DNA of 64,000 nt from Desulfocapsa sp. (GCA_024763035.1 JANTGG010000003.1:20574-84573); one strand, 5' to 3'. Numbered from the stretch's first letter, positions 47,645-56,861 are shown. Numbers and translations are program-made. The notes: generated by a model from the letters alone, not told the origin.

Positions 47645-49210
47645 ATGGAAAGACGAAAAGATATAAATGCACAGCTCGAGGATCTGAGTTGTCTCTACGA
47701 GATCACCAAAAGCCTTGCCTCATCCACCAATCTGAAAGAATGTCTGGACTACACCATGGAAACCCTTGATTCCATGAAACAGATGGAAAACGGCACGGTA
47801 ACCATCATTAATCCCCTGACCGGAAAACTGGAAATAGAGGTTGCCCACGGTATCAATGCAGAGGGAAGGAAACGCGGAAAATATCAGATTGGTGAAGGAG
47901 TAACCGGTCGTGTGGTTGCCTCTGGCGACCCGGTTATCATTCCACATATCGCCGATGAACCGATGTTTCTAAACAAAACGAGGGCACGGGGAGATATCAG
48001 CAACCAGATGCGCTCCTTTCTTTGTGTACCCATCCGGGACGGTAAACAGGTTATCGGTGCCTTGTCTGTTGATTGCCTCTATGAAAACGGCATTTCCGAC
48101 AAAGCAGAGGCAGATCTTCGCTTTCTCATCATCCTGAGCAGCCTTATTGCCCAGACCACCCACCGGATTCAGACAGTGAATCGGGAACAGGAAGAACTGA
48201 TCGTAGAAAACCTGAAACTCAAACGCGAGCTTTCAGAAAAAAACAAGATTGTCGGAATAATCGGCAATTCAAGTCGCATGCAGGAAGTGTATGAAATGAT
48301 TAACAGGGTGGTGGATTCCAACGCCACAGTGCTCCTGCGCGGCGAATCCGGTACAGGAAAAACCCTGGTGGCTAAGGCCCTGCACTATAACTCCAAACGC
48401 AAACAGAATCCTTTTGTGGTGGTAAACTGTTCCGCACTGCCGGAAACACTGCTGGAGAGCGAACTCTTCGGTCACGAAAAAGGAGCATTCACCGGTGCCA
48501 CTGAACAGAAGATAGGGCGCTTTGAACAGGCTGAGGGAGGGACACTCTTTCTTGATGAAATTGGAGAAATCAGTCACGCCGTACAGATTAAACTGCTCAA
48601 TGTGGTGCAGGAACGTACGTTCACCCGTCTCGGTTCCGGTAAGCCTATCACCTGCGACGTTCGACTTGTGGCAGCAACAAACCGCGATCTTGAAAAGGCA
48701 GTAAAAGAAAATTCCTTTCGGGAAGACCTCTATTATCGCCTGAACGTTTTTCCTGTGTACATGCCTGCACTTCGGGAACGGCGAACAGATATCCTTCTCC
48801 TTGCCGAATATTTCCTGGAAAAATATGCCAAAGAAAACAACAAGTCCATTCAGAGAATATCCACCCCTGCTATTGACCTTCTTATCCAGTATCACTGGCC
48901 TGGAAATGTCCGTGAGCTGCAGAACTGCATGGAACGTTCAGTGCTGATTTGCGATGATGAAACCATAAAGGGGATCCATCTGCCGCCCACTCTGCAGACA
49001 TCGGACTCCATTGATTCCGGAAAAAATCTCCTTTCCCTCTCTGCAGCAGTGGAAAATTTTGAAAAAGATCTTATCATTGAAGGACTGAAGAAAAACAGAG
49101 GAAATCAAACAAAAACAGCAAAGTACATGGATACCAGTTTGCGCATTATCAACTACAAGATCCATCAGTACAATATTGACCCGAAAAAATTTAAACTCAG
49201 CGCCAAATGA
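47645..49210 (+). CDS. nifA: NifA-like sigma-54-dependent activator (GAF-AAA+-HTH)
   Basis: N-terminal [42 protein letters not shown]-terminal Fis-type HTH. Confidence 0.85.
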   Translation: MERRKDINAQLEDLSCLYEITKSLASSTNLKECLDYTMETLDSMKQMENGTVTIINPLTGKLEIEVAHGINAEGRKRGKYQIGEGVTGRVVASGDPVIIPHIADEPMFLNKTRARGDISNQMRSFLCVPIRDGKQVIGALSVDCLYENGISDKAEADLRFLIILSSLIAQTTHRIQTVNREQEELIVENLKLKRELSEKNKIVGIIGNSSRMQEVYEMINRVVDSNATVLLRGESGTGKTLVAKALHYNSKRKQNPFVVVNCSALPETLLESELFGHEKGAFTGATEQKIGRFEQAEGGTLFLDEIGEISHAVQIKLLNVVQERTFTRLGSGKPITCDVRLVAATNRDLEKAVKENSFREDLYYRLNVFPVYMPALRERRTDILLLAEYFLEKYAKENNKSIQRISTPAIDLLIQYHWPGNVRELQNCMERSVLICDDETIKGIHLPPTLQTSDSIDSGKNLLSLSAAVENFEKDLIIEGLKKNRGNQTKTAKYMDTSLRIINYKIHQYNIDPKKFKLSAK

Positions 49211-49776
49211 AACTTCTGCTCCATGTCTGCTGCGGTCCCTGCACCGTCTACCCTTTAAAAAAGCTGCGGGAGGCAGATATTACGGTAAGCGGGTATTTTT
49301 ATAATCCCAATATCCACCCCTACCGTGAATTTCGCAGACGTTTGAACTCCTTACAGGATTTTGCAAAAGAAACACAATTCAACCTTGAAGTTGACTCGAA
49401 ATACGGACTTACTGACTATTTACGGCAGGTTGTGTTCCATGAACAGGAACGCTGTAAAATCTGTTATGCAATGCGTCTTGAAAAAACGGCAGAACAGGCA
49501 TCATTATCGGGTGCCGATGCCTTTTCCACCACGCTTTTATACAGTAAATATCAGAACCATCGTGCCATCATTACTATCGGGGAATCAATGGCGAAAAAGT
49601 ATGGGGTCGAATTTTACTATGAAGATTTTCGCACAGGCTGGCAGGAGGGAATAGATGAATCCATCGCCATGGATCTCTACCGCCAGCCCTACTGCGGTTG
49701 TATCTACTCCGAGCAGGAACGATACGATAAAAAGTTACAGAAGAAATTACGAAAAGAACGAAAACAACAATCCTGA
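49207..49776 (+). CDS. queH: epoxyqueuosine reductase QueH
   Basis: [64 protein letters not shown]. Confidence 0.93.
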   Translation: MKLLLHVCCGPCTVYPLKKLREADITVSGYFYNPNIHPYREFRRRLNSLQDFAKETQFNLEVDSKYGLTDYLRQVVFHEQERCKICYAMRLEKTAEQASLSGADAFSTTLLYSKYQNHRAIITIGESMAKKYGVEFYYEDFRTGWQEGIDESIAMDLYRQPYCGCIYSEQERYDKKLQKKLRKERKQQS

Positions 49777-49802
49777 TTTCACCATCAGGGGAGGGAAGTC
49801 AC

Positions 49803-50474
49803 ATGGTCAGTATACTGGTACTTGCAACAACAAATAAGAATAAAGTAAAAGAATTTCAGGAGATAGTGGGGGACTTTCCCATTGAGATCAAATCGGTTGC
49901 CGATTTTGGTCCCATCCCCGAGTGCATTGAAGACGGAGAAACATTCGACGATAATGCCTATAAAAAAGCACTGCACACCGCAAAGATTTTGGGCCTGCCC
50001 GCCATAGCCGACGATTCCGGACTGGAAGTGGAGGCTCTTAACGGAGCACCCGGTGTCTATTCTGCACGATACGCCGGAGAATCGGCCACAGATGAAGATA
50101 ACTGCAACAAGCTCCTGCAGGAACTAAAAGGTGAAACAAACAGAAAAGCTGCCTTTAAATGCGTCCTCTCCATCGCTGTTCCTTCAGGACCGGCGCTGAC
50201 CTATGAGGGGAGCTGTGAAGGGGTAATTCTTGAGGAAAAGAGAGGGGAATCCGGTTTTGGTTATGATCCGCTCTTTCTCTTCGAACCCTTCAATAAAACG
50301 TTTGCCGAATGTAGTTCAGAGGAAAAAAACAAGGTGAGTCACCGGGGTAAGGCACTGGCAGAACTGAGTGAAGAGTTCGATAAGGTTTTAATCTGGCTGA
50401 ATCAGCGACTGGCAGAAGAGAAGCCTCCTAAACCGGACCATAGTGAATTTGAAAATAACGACTGGTCTGAATAA
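49803..50474 (+). CDS. rdgB: XTP/dITP pyrophosphatase (RdgB/HAM1)
   Basis: LVLATTNKNKVKEFQEIV, AIADDSGLEVEALNGAPGVYSARYAGE, GFGYDPLFLF, SHRGKAL. Confidence 0.96.
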   Translation: MVSILVLATTNKNKVKEFQEIVGDFPIEIKSVADFGPIPECIEDGETFDDNAYKKALHTAKILGLPAIADDSGLEVEALNGAPGVYSARYAGESATDEDNCNKLLQELKGETNRKAAFKCVLSIAVPSGPALTYEGSCEGVILEEKRGESGFGYDPLFLFEPFNKTFAECSSEEKNKVSHRGKALAELSEEFDKVLIWLNQRLAEEKPPKPDHSEFENNDWSE

Positions 50475-50509
50475 TACCCCACAGGGTTGTCGCTTAAAAC
50501 CTAGATATA

Positions 50510-50776
50510 TGCAAAAGGGGACTGCAAAAGTCCCCTATGGGAATAGGGGGCCCGAAAGCTCCGGTAAAAGTCGGCAAAGAGTTCGAGCTTGAGCAATACA
50601 GTTCTGTGAGCAGTATTGTTTCCAGGACAACGACACAGCTTGGGCAAGCAAACAGATGCCAAGACAGGTTGACGAAATAATGCAACAACCTGAAAAAAGT
50701 TAAGCAAAGATTTGCCCCCTTTTACCTCACCCGGTAAAACCTGCTGCGATCGCTCGGGCTGAGCCCGGGTTTTAAT
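50510..50776 (+). ncRNA. candidate structured RNA/element of unknown class
   Basis: Noncoding stretch with GGGGACT-GCAAA-AGTCCCC, CAATAC...GTATTG, GCTTG-GG-CAAGC, TTTTACC...GGTAAAA hairpins and a terminal GCTCGGGCTGAGCCCGGGTTTT terminator-like hairpin. Confidence 0.35.
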
Positions 50777-50790
50777 TAAAAACAATTAAC

Positions 50791-52257
50791 TTAGTCAGAT
50801 GTGCAAACTGATTGCTCTTCTAGGATATTAGTAAATTCAGTAGCTTCAACTATCACAAAATCATTGGACTCAATGGGAACATACGAACTGAGGACATCTA
50901 TATCATTCATTGTAATTTCCAGTGTAGAAGGTGTTACAAGCAATTTAGATGGTAGAACAAGCTGGCAAGCATTTATTGTACCGTTTTCACTAACTTTCAT
51001 AATCCACTCGTTTCTTGGGTAATCAGAAGACAACTTACCGGAATATCCAGCCATAATGAATCCTTCATCAGCGGTTTGTTTACATTTACCATTTATTGAT
51101 TGGTATCTCTGGTTAGCACCATAGCTGTTTTTCCATTCAACATTTCCGTCAGTATCAAATTTTATCATTTCCACATTGCCTTGAAAAGTTACACTTCTTG
51201 GCGGCACTGTTAAGAGTGCCATCTCTTTTCTCGTAATAAAATAAAGCAAGATCCCATGGTCTTTAGTTATAATGAGGGGATTAGTGACGAAAAAAGGTAG
51301 TATCCAGCCAGCCAGATACTGTAGTTGACCAAAAGCTATTTTCTTCTGCCATTTTATATTGGCCTGACTATCCATTTTTATCAAATTGATACTGTTCTCT
51401 GCATTCCCGAAATTACGAGAATTACTCTGGGTGACGGTAATTATGAAATCACCATCAGGCTCTTGGGTTATCCCGGCAATTCTATCTTCACTGTTGATAT
51501 CTATTTGCCAGATGATTTCACCTTTATGGTCAAGTTGCACAAGTGCTGTCTCATTTTTAAGATAATCATCTTTTATAAGAGAAAGGATATAACCAAGATT
51601 GTTCTCCTGCAGCATCAGTACGTTACGGCCGATGAAATTATTATTCCATAATACCTCACCGTCGCTGTCAAGCTGCATGACCCATGCGTCACCCCATTCC
51701 TTTCCTGCAGCAAGAAAGCCGCCGTTTTTTAGGAGGATAAATTTCTGGGCGTAGACATTATCCCCGTTCATGCTGTATTCTTTTGCCCAGATGATTTCTT
51801 TTTCCTGGTTCAATTTGGCAACCCGCAAGCTTGTAGAGTGTTGGTCATAATACGTTTTACCGCAATTGTGTATGACGAAACCACCATCATCCAGTGCTGA
51901 AATATGATTGAAATCATTGCCTTTTATTCTCTCATAGGGTGGGTAGGTTTCGAAAAAATGTTTTTCACTGGTAATATTACCAGACGGATTTAACTGAAAT
52001 ATTGATGTCAATCTTGTGTAATTATCGTATTCGTCATAAAAAGTTGATTTTGCCAAGGCTATATTGTTGCCATTCCGGGTTGTCTCAATATCTCTAAAAA
52101 AAGTTTTAACAATGTCGTCAGAAGATACCCTAGAAGTCTCTATTCCATATTTTTTAATCCATGCATCAGTTTGTAAGTCAGAACTAAAAGCTGATAAAGG
52201 TATTGCCAGTAAGATAACGCTTATTAATATTAAGGTGAAAGGGTTCATTTTCTTCAT
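50791..52257 (-). CDS. secreted protein with beta-propeller-like WxxxYG repeats, unknown function
   Basis: Signal peptide MKKMNPFTLILISVILLAIPLSAFS; repeated 'I(V)WAKEYS..., GGFLAAGKEWGDAWVMQLDSDGEVLW', 'GGFVIHNCGKTY' repeats. Confidence 0.7.
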   Translation of the reverse strand: MKKMNPFTLILISVILLAIPLSAFSSDLQTDAWIKKYGIETSRVSSDDIVKTFFRDIETTRNGNNIALAKSTFYDEYDNYTRLTSIFQLNPSGNITSEKHFFETYPPYERIKGNDFNHISALDDGGFVIHNCGKTYYDQHSTSLRVAKLNQEKEIIWAKEYSMNGDNVYAQKFILLKNGGFLAAGKEWGDAWVMQLDSDGEVLWNNNFIGRNVLMLQENNLGYILSLIKDDYLKNETALVQLDHKGEIIWQIDINSEDRIAGITQEPDGDFIITVTQSNSRNFGNAENSINLIKMDSQANIKWQKKIAFGQLQYLAGWILPFFVTNPLIITKDHGILLYFITRKEMALLTVPPRSVTFQGNVEMIKFDTDGNVEWKNSYGANQRYQSINGKCKQTADEGFIMAGYSGKLSSDYPRNEWIMKVSENGTINACQLVLPSKLLVTPSTLEITMNDIDVLSSYVPIESNDFVIVEATEFTNILEEQSVCTSD

Positions 52258-52471
52258 TTGTTTTCCTCCTAAAATATATGTAGTATCACTGCTGTCCGGT
52301 TAAGGATATAGATACGACCTGAAAAGCTACTTTTGTGTATAGTGTTATTATCCGTAACAGCCTAACATAAAAGGAATTATAATCAAGTCTGGTATTTGAG
52401 AAATTCATAACAAAGAAAATTGGGTCAAGTCTTTGCTTGAGTCTTGTCGTTTTTAAACTGTACAAAAAAAT

Positions 52472-52531
52472 ATGGTGAGACCTTCACGTATAGAATACTC
52501 CAATGCATGGTAGCATGTGATGAACCGAGGC
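52472..52531 (+). pseudogene. 5' fragment of a REP-associated tyrosine transposase (RAYT, Y1_Tnp)
   Basis: Reads MVRPSRIEYSNAW*HVMNRGR*, the characteristic RAYT N-terminus (RPxRIEYxxAWYHVMNRG) with the Tyr codon changed to TAG. Confidence 0.65.
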
Positions 52532-52714
52532 AGGTGAGGGAGTGCAAATAAGGAACATACCCCAATTAAATGCGTTTTACTGCATCGTAACGATGCAAAG
52601 TCTACCTGAAAACCGGTCCATTATTATAGTGTTCCTCGCGTTTCTGCTTCAGTATATAATTCTATAACAATTCAAGATTGCAAAACAATTTCCTTACTGG
52701 CAGATTTGCGTGTA

Positions 52715-53197
52715 TAATAAATTTGCTGTTACAACTGGCACAGATATTACGATCCTGCTACCGGGCGGTATATCTCCGCTGATCCTATTGGGCTGGATGG
52801 GGGGATTAATCTGTACGCTTATGTCACAAATGATCCGGTTAATTTGGTTGATCCGTGGGGGTTAATCTCCTGCAACGATACTCGCTACAATGGGATTAGT
52901 GACTGTATAGATCAATATAGACGTGACCTAGAGGTATGCAAGTGTAGTAATGAAAACGAACAAGTTTGTAAATTGAAGGCTAAATTAAGATACGAAGATT
53001 GTTTAGACAATGCTTATGGTCGGTGTAATGAAGATCTGAACGGAGATGGTAAAGTTGATAAGTATGATAAGATGTTATGGCTTTTTATGAGAGGATTATA
53101 TAATTTAACAACACCTCCAGGAACTTCTACTCCCCCAGGATATGGGAGTGATGGGCCAGGCTCCATTGATAATGTTCCCGTACCACCTCAAACGTAA
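52715..53197 (+). CDS. displaced RHS C-terminal tip (toxin-like) #1
   Basis: In-frame [44 protein letters not shown] core end followed by a unique Cys-rich tail with [12 protein letters not shown]; stop codon closely upstream; no upstream RHS repeats. Start codon uncertain. Confidence 0.75.
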
Positions 53198-53213
53198 CCT
53201 GAGGTTAGGATTT

Positions 53214-53453
53214 ATGAAAGAAAGAAAAAAGAGCAAACAGCCAGATGATTATTACGTTAATTTTAAGGGTGCTAAGCTAAACCCACTTGAATCCAACAGG
53301 GTTGGTGTTGGCATAATATTTGCTTTATTAGGAATTGTTATATCGTTTTTTTTACCTATCGAAGCTAAAAGTATTTTTAGTTATTGCCTGATAGCAATAT
53401 TTTTTTCCGTTGGATATTTTATAATTGCTCCGAGAATTTTTAAGAAAAAGTGA
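53214..53453 (+). CDS. small two-TM membrane protein, putative immunity partner of RHS tip #1
   Basis: MKERKKSKQPDDYYVNFKGAKLNPLESNRVGVGIIFALLGIVISFFLPIEAKSIFSYCLIAIFFSVGYFIIAPRIFKKK; 16 bp downstream of the RHS tip. Confidence 0.5.
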   Translation: MKERKKSKQPDDYYVNFKGAKLNPLESNRVGVGIIFALLGIVISFFLPIEAKSIFSYCLIAIFFSVGYFIIAPRIFKKK

Positions 53454-53530
53454 TCCAATTGAATTGAAGAGGTAACATGGAAAAAGAAAAGAATGGGGGA
53501 CAGACCCCGATTGATTTAGGTCGTCGCTTC

Positions 53531-53885
53531 CTCTCGTCCTCCGCTTGCGGCAAACCAAGGGCAACCCTCCGGTTTACCAACCAATTTCCCACGCAGCCAA
53601 GCTAAATGTCGCATAATGCCTATCGATTATGTTTGGTGGCCGTTGAAGCAGCACAGCAAATAAATACACTCCCCAAACACCCTACCAGCAAAACCCTGTA
53701 ACTTGCCTAAGCCACTAAATATAAACGACATTATGCGGTGGACTATTTGTCACTCTGTTTGCGGCTTTTTGCAAACAGAGTGACAGACAGGGAACAGAAC
53801 ATTGCGCCCCGGAGTAACCACCCAACTGCGAACGTACGGGCGGGTGGGCGTTCATAAGCGGTGTAGTGGAAGTCCTGGCTGGCAA
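53531..53885. repeat. long structured repeat, copy R1
   Basis: Shares collinear blocks with R3 and R4: CCGC..GCGGCAAA..AAGGGCAACC, CGCATAATGCC...TTATGTTTGGTGG, GACATTATGCGG, GTTTGCGGCTTTTTGCAAAC..., GGAACAGAACATTGCGCC..GAGTAACCACCCAAC. Confidence 0.85.
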
Positions 53886-53984
53886 CAGAATAGGGGACAG
53901 ACCCCAATAAAATGAACAGCACATCCCCGCTCTCGTCCTCCGCCCCAGCGGCAAAATAAGGGCAGGAGCCAGCAAATCAATCGG

Positions 53985-54013
53985 AATCAATCGGGGACAG
54001 ACCCCGATTGATT
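53985..54013. repeat. REP-like hairpin (GGGGACAGACCCC)
   Basis: AATCAATCGGGG-acaga-CCCCGATTGATT, 12-bp perfect stem; related motifs at 53495-53508, 53893-53905, 56862-56873. Confidence 0.75.
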
Positions 54014-54040
54014 TGCAAACAGCTCTTTAGGGGGAGAAGG

Positions 54041-54553
54041 CGCATCATAATATCTTGGCACAGATACTATGATTCTAGCACGGGGAGGTACATGACTCCT
54101 GACCCGATTGGGTTGGGTGGGGGGATTAATCTATATGCTTATGTGGGTGGGAATCCGGTTAATTGGATTGACCCTTGGGGGCTTGATTACGATGGTGCTG
54201 TCTATGATGCTTTTCGTGCACTTAATACAGGTGCGAAAGGTCCATCACCAGAAAGGATGGCTGAACTTAGAGCACGTTATGAGGAAGGAAGAAAAAGGCA
54301 GGATCAATATAATGAACAACTCCAGGAAGAATCTGCATGTGTGATTGAATGTATGGGGCCAAGTCTTAGAGATGCTGCAACAGCAGATTTGATACAAAGA
54401 ATGACGTTTAAAGCTATTGCTTCATTGGCTGGGCCGGAAGTTGCAGTGCCTTTGGCGTGGACAGAAGTTGCACTCCTAACCAAGGATGTTCAAGATTTGT
54501 CGGAAAAGTTAAAAAAATGCATTGAGGATTGCCTCTGTGAAGAACAACAGTAA
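54041..54553 (+). CDS. displaced RHS C-terminal tip (toxin-like) #2
   Basis: [45 protein letters not shown] followed by a unique ~130-aa tail; no upstream RHS repeats; start uncertain (ORF track 54008). Confidence 0.75.
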   Translation, partial: RIIISWHRYYDSSTGRYMTPDPIGLGGGINLYAYVGGNPVNWIDPWGLDYDGAVYDAFRALNTGAKGPSPERMAELRARYEEGRKRQDQYNEQLQEESACVIECMGPSLRDAATADLIQRMTFKAIASLAGPEVAVPLAWTEVALLTKDVQDLSEKLKKCIEDCLCEEQQ

Positions 54554-54737
54554 CCTACTGAAAATTATAAGAATATTTGTTGCGATGTCATTGCTGTTCT
54601 ACGTTTTTCGGGTATACAAGATTCGTGCAATTTCAGGAGAGTGGCATTTGAATATTTTTGCTTATTATGGAAATGAGCAATTATTGATGTTGGGAGTAGT
54701 GATGTTGATTGCTTATTTTGTGGGTAACAGATATTAG
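54522..54737 (+). CDS. small two-TM protein, putative immunity partner of RHS tip #2
   Basis: Overlaps the end of RHS tip #2; LLKIIRIFVAMSLLFYVFRVYKIRAISGEWHLNIFAYYGNEQLLMLGVVMLIAYFVGNRY. Confidence 0.5.
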   Translation: MRIASVKNNSNLLKIIRIFVAMSLLFYVFRVYKIRAISGEWHLNIFAYYGNEQLLMLGVVMLIAYFVGNRY

Positions 54738-54892
54738 AATGCAAGAAACTGAGACTGGGGAACAAAAGAAGGACAAAAGGCGGTCGGACCAAGATAACTA
54801 TCTGAAACAATTAAATATGAACGATAAAAAAAGGCTGTTTTTGCTCTTAGACCACCCTTTTTGATGCCGAAAAGACCACTTTAAGGAACGGC

Positions 54893-55003
54893 CCGGGCTC
54901 CCTCTCTGTCCACCGCTCCAGCGGCAAACTAAGGGCAAGGCTACGATTTACCGACCAGTTTCCCACGCATCCAAGCGCAATGTTATGTTTGGTGGCCGTG
55001 GGA
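54893..55003. repeat. long structured repeat, truncated copy R2
   Basis: CCGCTCCAGCGGCAAACTAAGGGCAA...CCAAGCGCAATGTTATGTTTGGTGGCCG; lacks the CGCATAATGCCTTCAG segment of R3. Confidence 0.7.
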
Positions 55004-55236
55004 CGAAGAATAAAACAACACACAAGCCCGTCTCAGATATGACCCCAAAATATAATCATATCTCTCCGGTGCATATTGATATTGAATAATCCCCAAGTTG
55101 AGGAACCGGTAAGAAACCAACGCAACATATCGGCCTCACCATCCAAGATTGCAAAAGTCCGAGTAGCGACCGTCGTGAGAGAGATAGGGGACGCTCATAA
55201 GATTATAAGTTTATCTGCAGTATGGGCTTCTTTTTG

Positions 55237-55790
55237 TCTTCCGCTCCAGCGGCAAACTAAGGGCAACCCTTCGGTTTAGCTGCCAATTACCCACGTAGCC
55301 AAGCGCAATGTCGCATAATGCCTTCAGTTATGTTTGGTGGTCCACCTTGCAGCACAGCACTAAATAAAACCACCCAACTCCCCAGCAGCAACACCCATAA
55401 CCCACCAAAGCCACTAAACATAATTGATATTATGCGGTAGACTGGCTGGCGCTTTGTTTGCGGCTTTTTGCAAACAGAGTGACAGACAGGGAACAGAACA
55501 TTGCGCCCCAGAGTAACCACCCAACAGCGAACGTACGGGCGGGTGGGCGTTCTAAGCGGTGTAGTGGAAGGCCTGGCTGGTAATGCGGTGGGTGGGTGGT
55601 GGAGCATTGTCAGGCAGGGCTGTAACGAAACCGCTTCCCTTGCGCAGTCCGGGCAGTTTCGGTCTGCGCCAAATATCCAAACCAACTTCAATCTATCTCA
55701 GAACCCGGACAAGGCAGCGGTCCGACAAAGCACTCGAAAACTAAGAGTCACAACCCAGTCCCTGGCGGACCGCTGCCGTAAGGAAAGGTT
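55237..55790. repeat. long structured repeat, copy R3 (most complete)
   Basis: Contains all blocks seen in R1 plus the distal GGCAGCGGTCCG...CGGACCGCTGCC stem shared with R4. Confidence 0.85.
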
Positions 55791-55832
55791 GGGGGCTAGC
55801 TGGGAATCTGAGTGCTAGCAGGCAAAATCCAT

Positions 55833-56303
55833 TTATTTCAGAGATGCTTTACGTTCCATCTCCTCAACAAACGCCTTGGCATCAACGATCTGAATCCCAT
55901 GAAAATGTTTTAAGGAAAGAAGGTGGTTGTCACCTGAGACCACGTAGTATGCTTTGGCTTCCAAAGCACAGCCAAGAAATTTATTGTCATCAGGATCATC
56001 TGTAATCCGATCTGTCTTATAACGATCCTTTGTCACGACAAAAGCTTTCTCTCGGATCAGTTCTATAATTCCATCAACCTCTTTCGGCTTGAGGTGAAGT
56101 TGTTTGTGGATATGGGGCTTCTGGAGAGTCTCTTCTATCTCCTGCAGGATCTCTCCGGAGACTGCCAGGTCAAACGCACCGGAAAGCCAGAGGTGCTGTA
56201 ATGTTGCAACAGAACCATATGACGAGAAAAGGCCACTTACAAACAGGTTGGTATCAAGGACTGCTCTAATGCGTTGTTTTTTGATCACTTCGTACTTCCT
56301 CAA
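55833..56303 (-). CDS. PIN-domain putative toxin (COG1569-like)
   Basis: IRAVLDTNLFVSGLFS...AVSGEILQEIEETL...ITDDPDDNKFLGCALEAKAYYVVSGDNHLLSLKHFHGIQIVDAKAFVE. Confidence 0.88.
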   Translation of the reverse strand: MRKYEVIKKQRIRAVLDTNLFVSGLFSSYGSVATLQHLWLSGAFDLAVSGEILQEIEETLQKPHIHKQLHLKPKEVDGIIELIREKAFVVTKDRYKTDRITDDPDDNKFLGCALEAKAYYVVSGDNHLLSLKHFHGIQIVDAKAFVEEMERKASLK

Positions 56304-56772
56304 CAGCCTTGTCCACTATCTGCAGTATTTCATCTTCGGAATAGTCTTTGTTTTTTGAACGAAGGCGGTCAAGGGTGCTCTGCATCCGTGATTCCCACGA
56401 ATCCTTATCCTGTTGTGGTTTAATTATGCTTTCAACCTTGCTTTTTATAAGTAGAGCATCGATCATATTTTTAATCATCTCTCTGTCTTCAGGTGGCATC
56501 TTCTCAACTTCTTTGAATTTCTCAAAAAGTACCAGGTCTTTAAGGGTGCTGATTCCATCTTTGGGAGCATTATCAAAAATCAGATAATCCGAGCTGATTT
56601 GCAAGGCATCTGCGATTTTCCGTAATGTATCAGCAGATGGTACAATTCTTTCATTTTCATATTTGCTCAATAATTTACAATTTACTCCTGATAGTGCCTC
56701 AAGGGCAGCTTGGGATAATCCTTTTTCAGTTCTCAGTTTCTTTATTTTTGTTCCAAGTGTCATGTGTACCAC
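56266..56772 (-). CDS. XRE-family HTH protein, candidate antitoxin/regulator of the PIN gene
   Basis: LGTKIKKLRTEKGLSQAALEALSGVNCKLLSKYENERIVPSADTLRKIADALQISSDYLIF; overlaps the PIN ORF start. Confidence 0.85.
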   Translation of the reverse strand: MVHMTLGTKIKKLRTEKGLSQAALEALSGVNCKLLSKYENERIVPSADTLRKIADALQISSDYLIFDNAPKDGISTLKDLVLFEKFKEVEKMPPEDREMIKNMIDALLIKSKVESIIKPQQDKDSWESRMQSTLDRLRSKNKDYSEDEILQIVDKAVEEVRSDQKTTH

Positions 56773-56861
56773 CGTTAGTTTTTCTTTTTACTATAATACT
56801 CAGACTTGATTTATAACACTTATTTCCAGAAATTAAACTTTCAGGTAAACCGAAAAATAAT

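Noticed and set aside
50501-50785. 94-aa minus-strand ORF
   Set aside because: Coincides with the hairpin-rich element; no recognisable domain or convincing start context.
53531-53742. Repeat cores as genuine integron attC sites
   Set aside because: The GTT/AAC cleavage triplets are missing (ATT/AAT), and no integron integrase is in the window. Kept only as an attC/dif-like hypothesis, not as an annotated attC.
55501-55818. ORFs within the repeats (55501-55818 +, 55287-55691 -, 58827-59129 -, 53715-53990 -) as protein-coding genes
   Set aside because: Reading frames are not maintained between copies and changes favour preserved stems rather than codons; more likely noncoding repeat.
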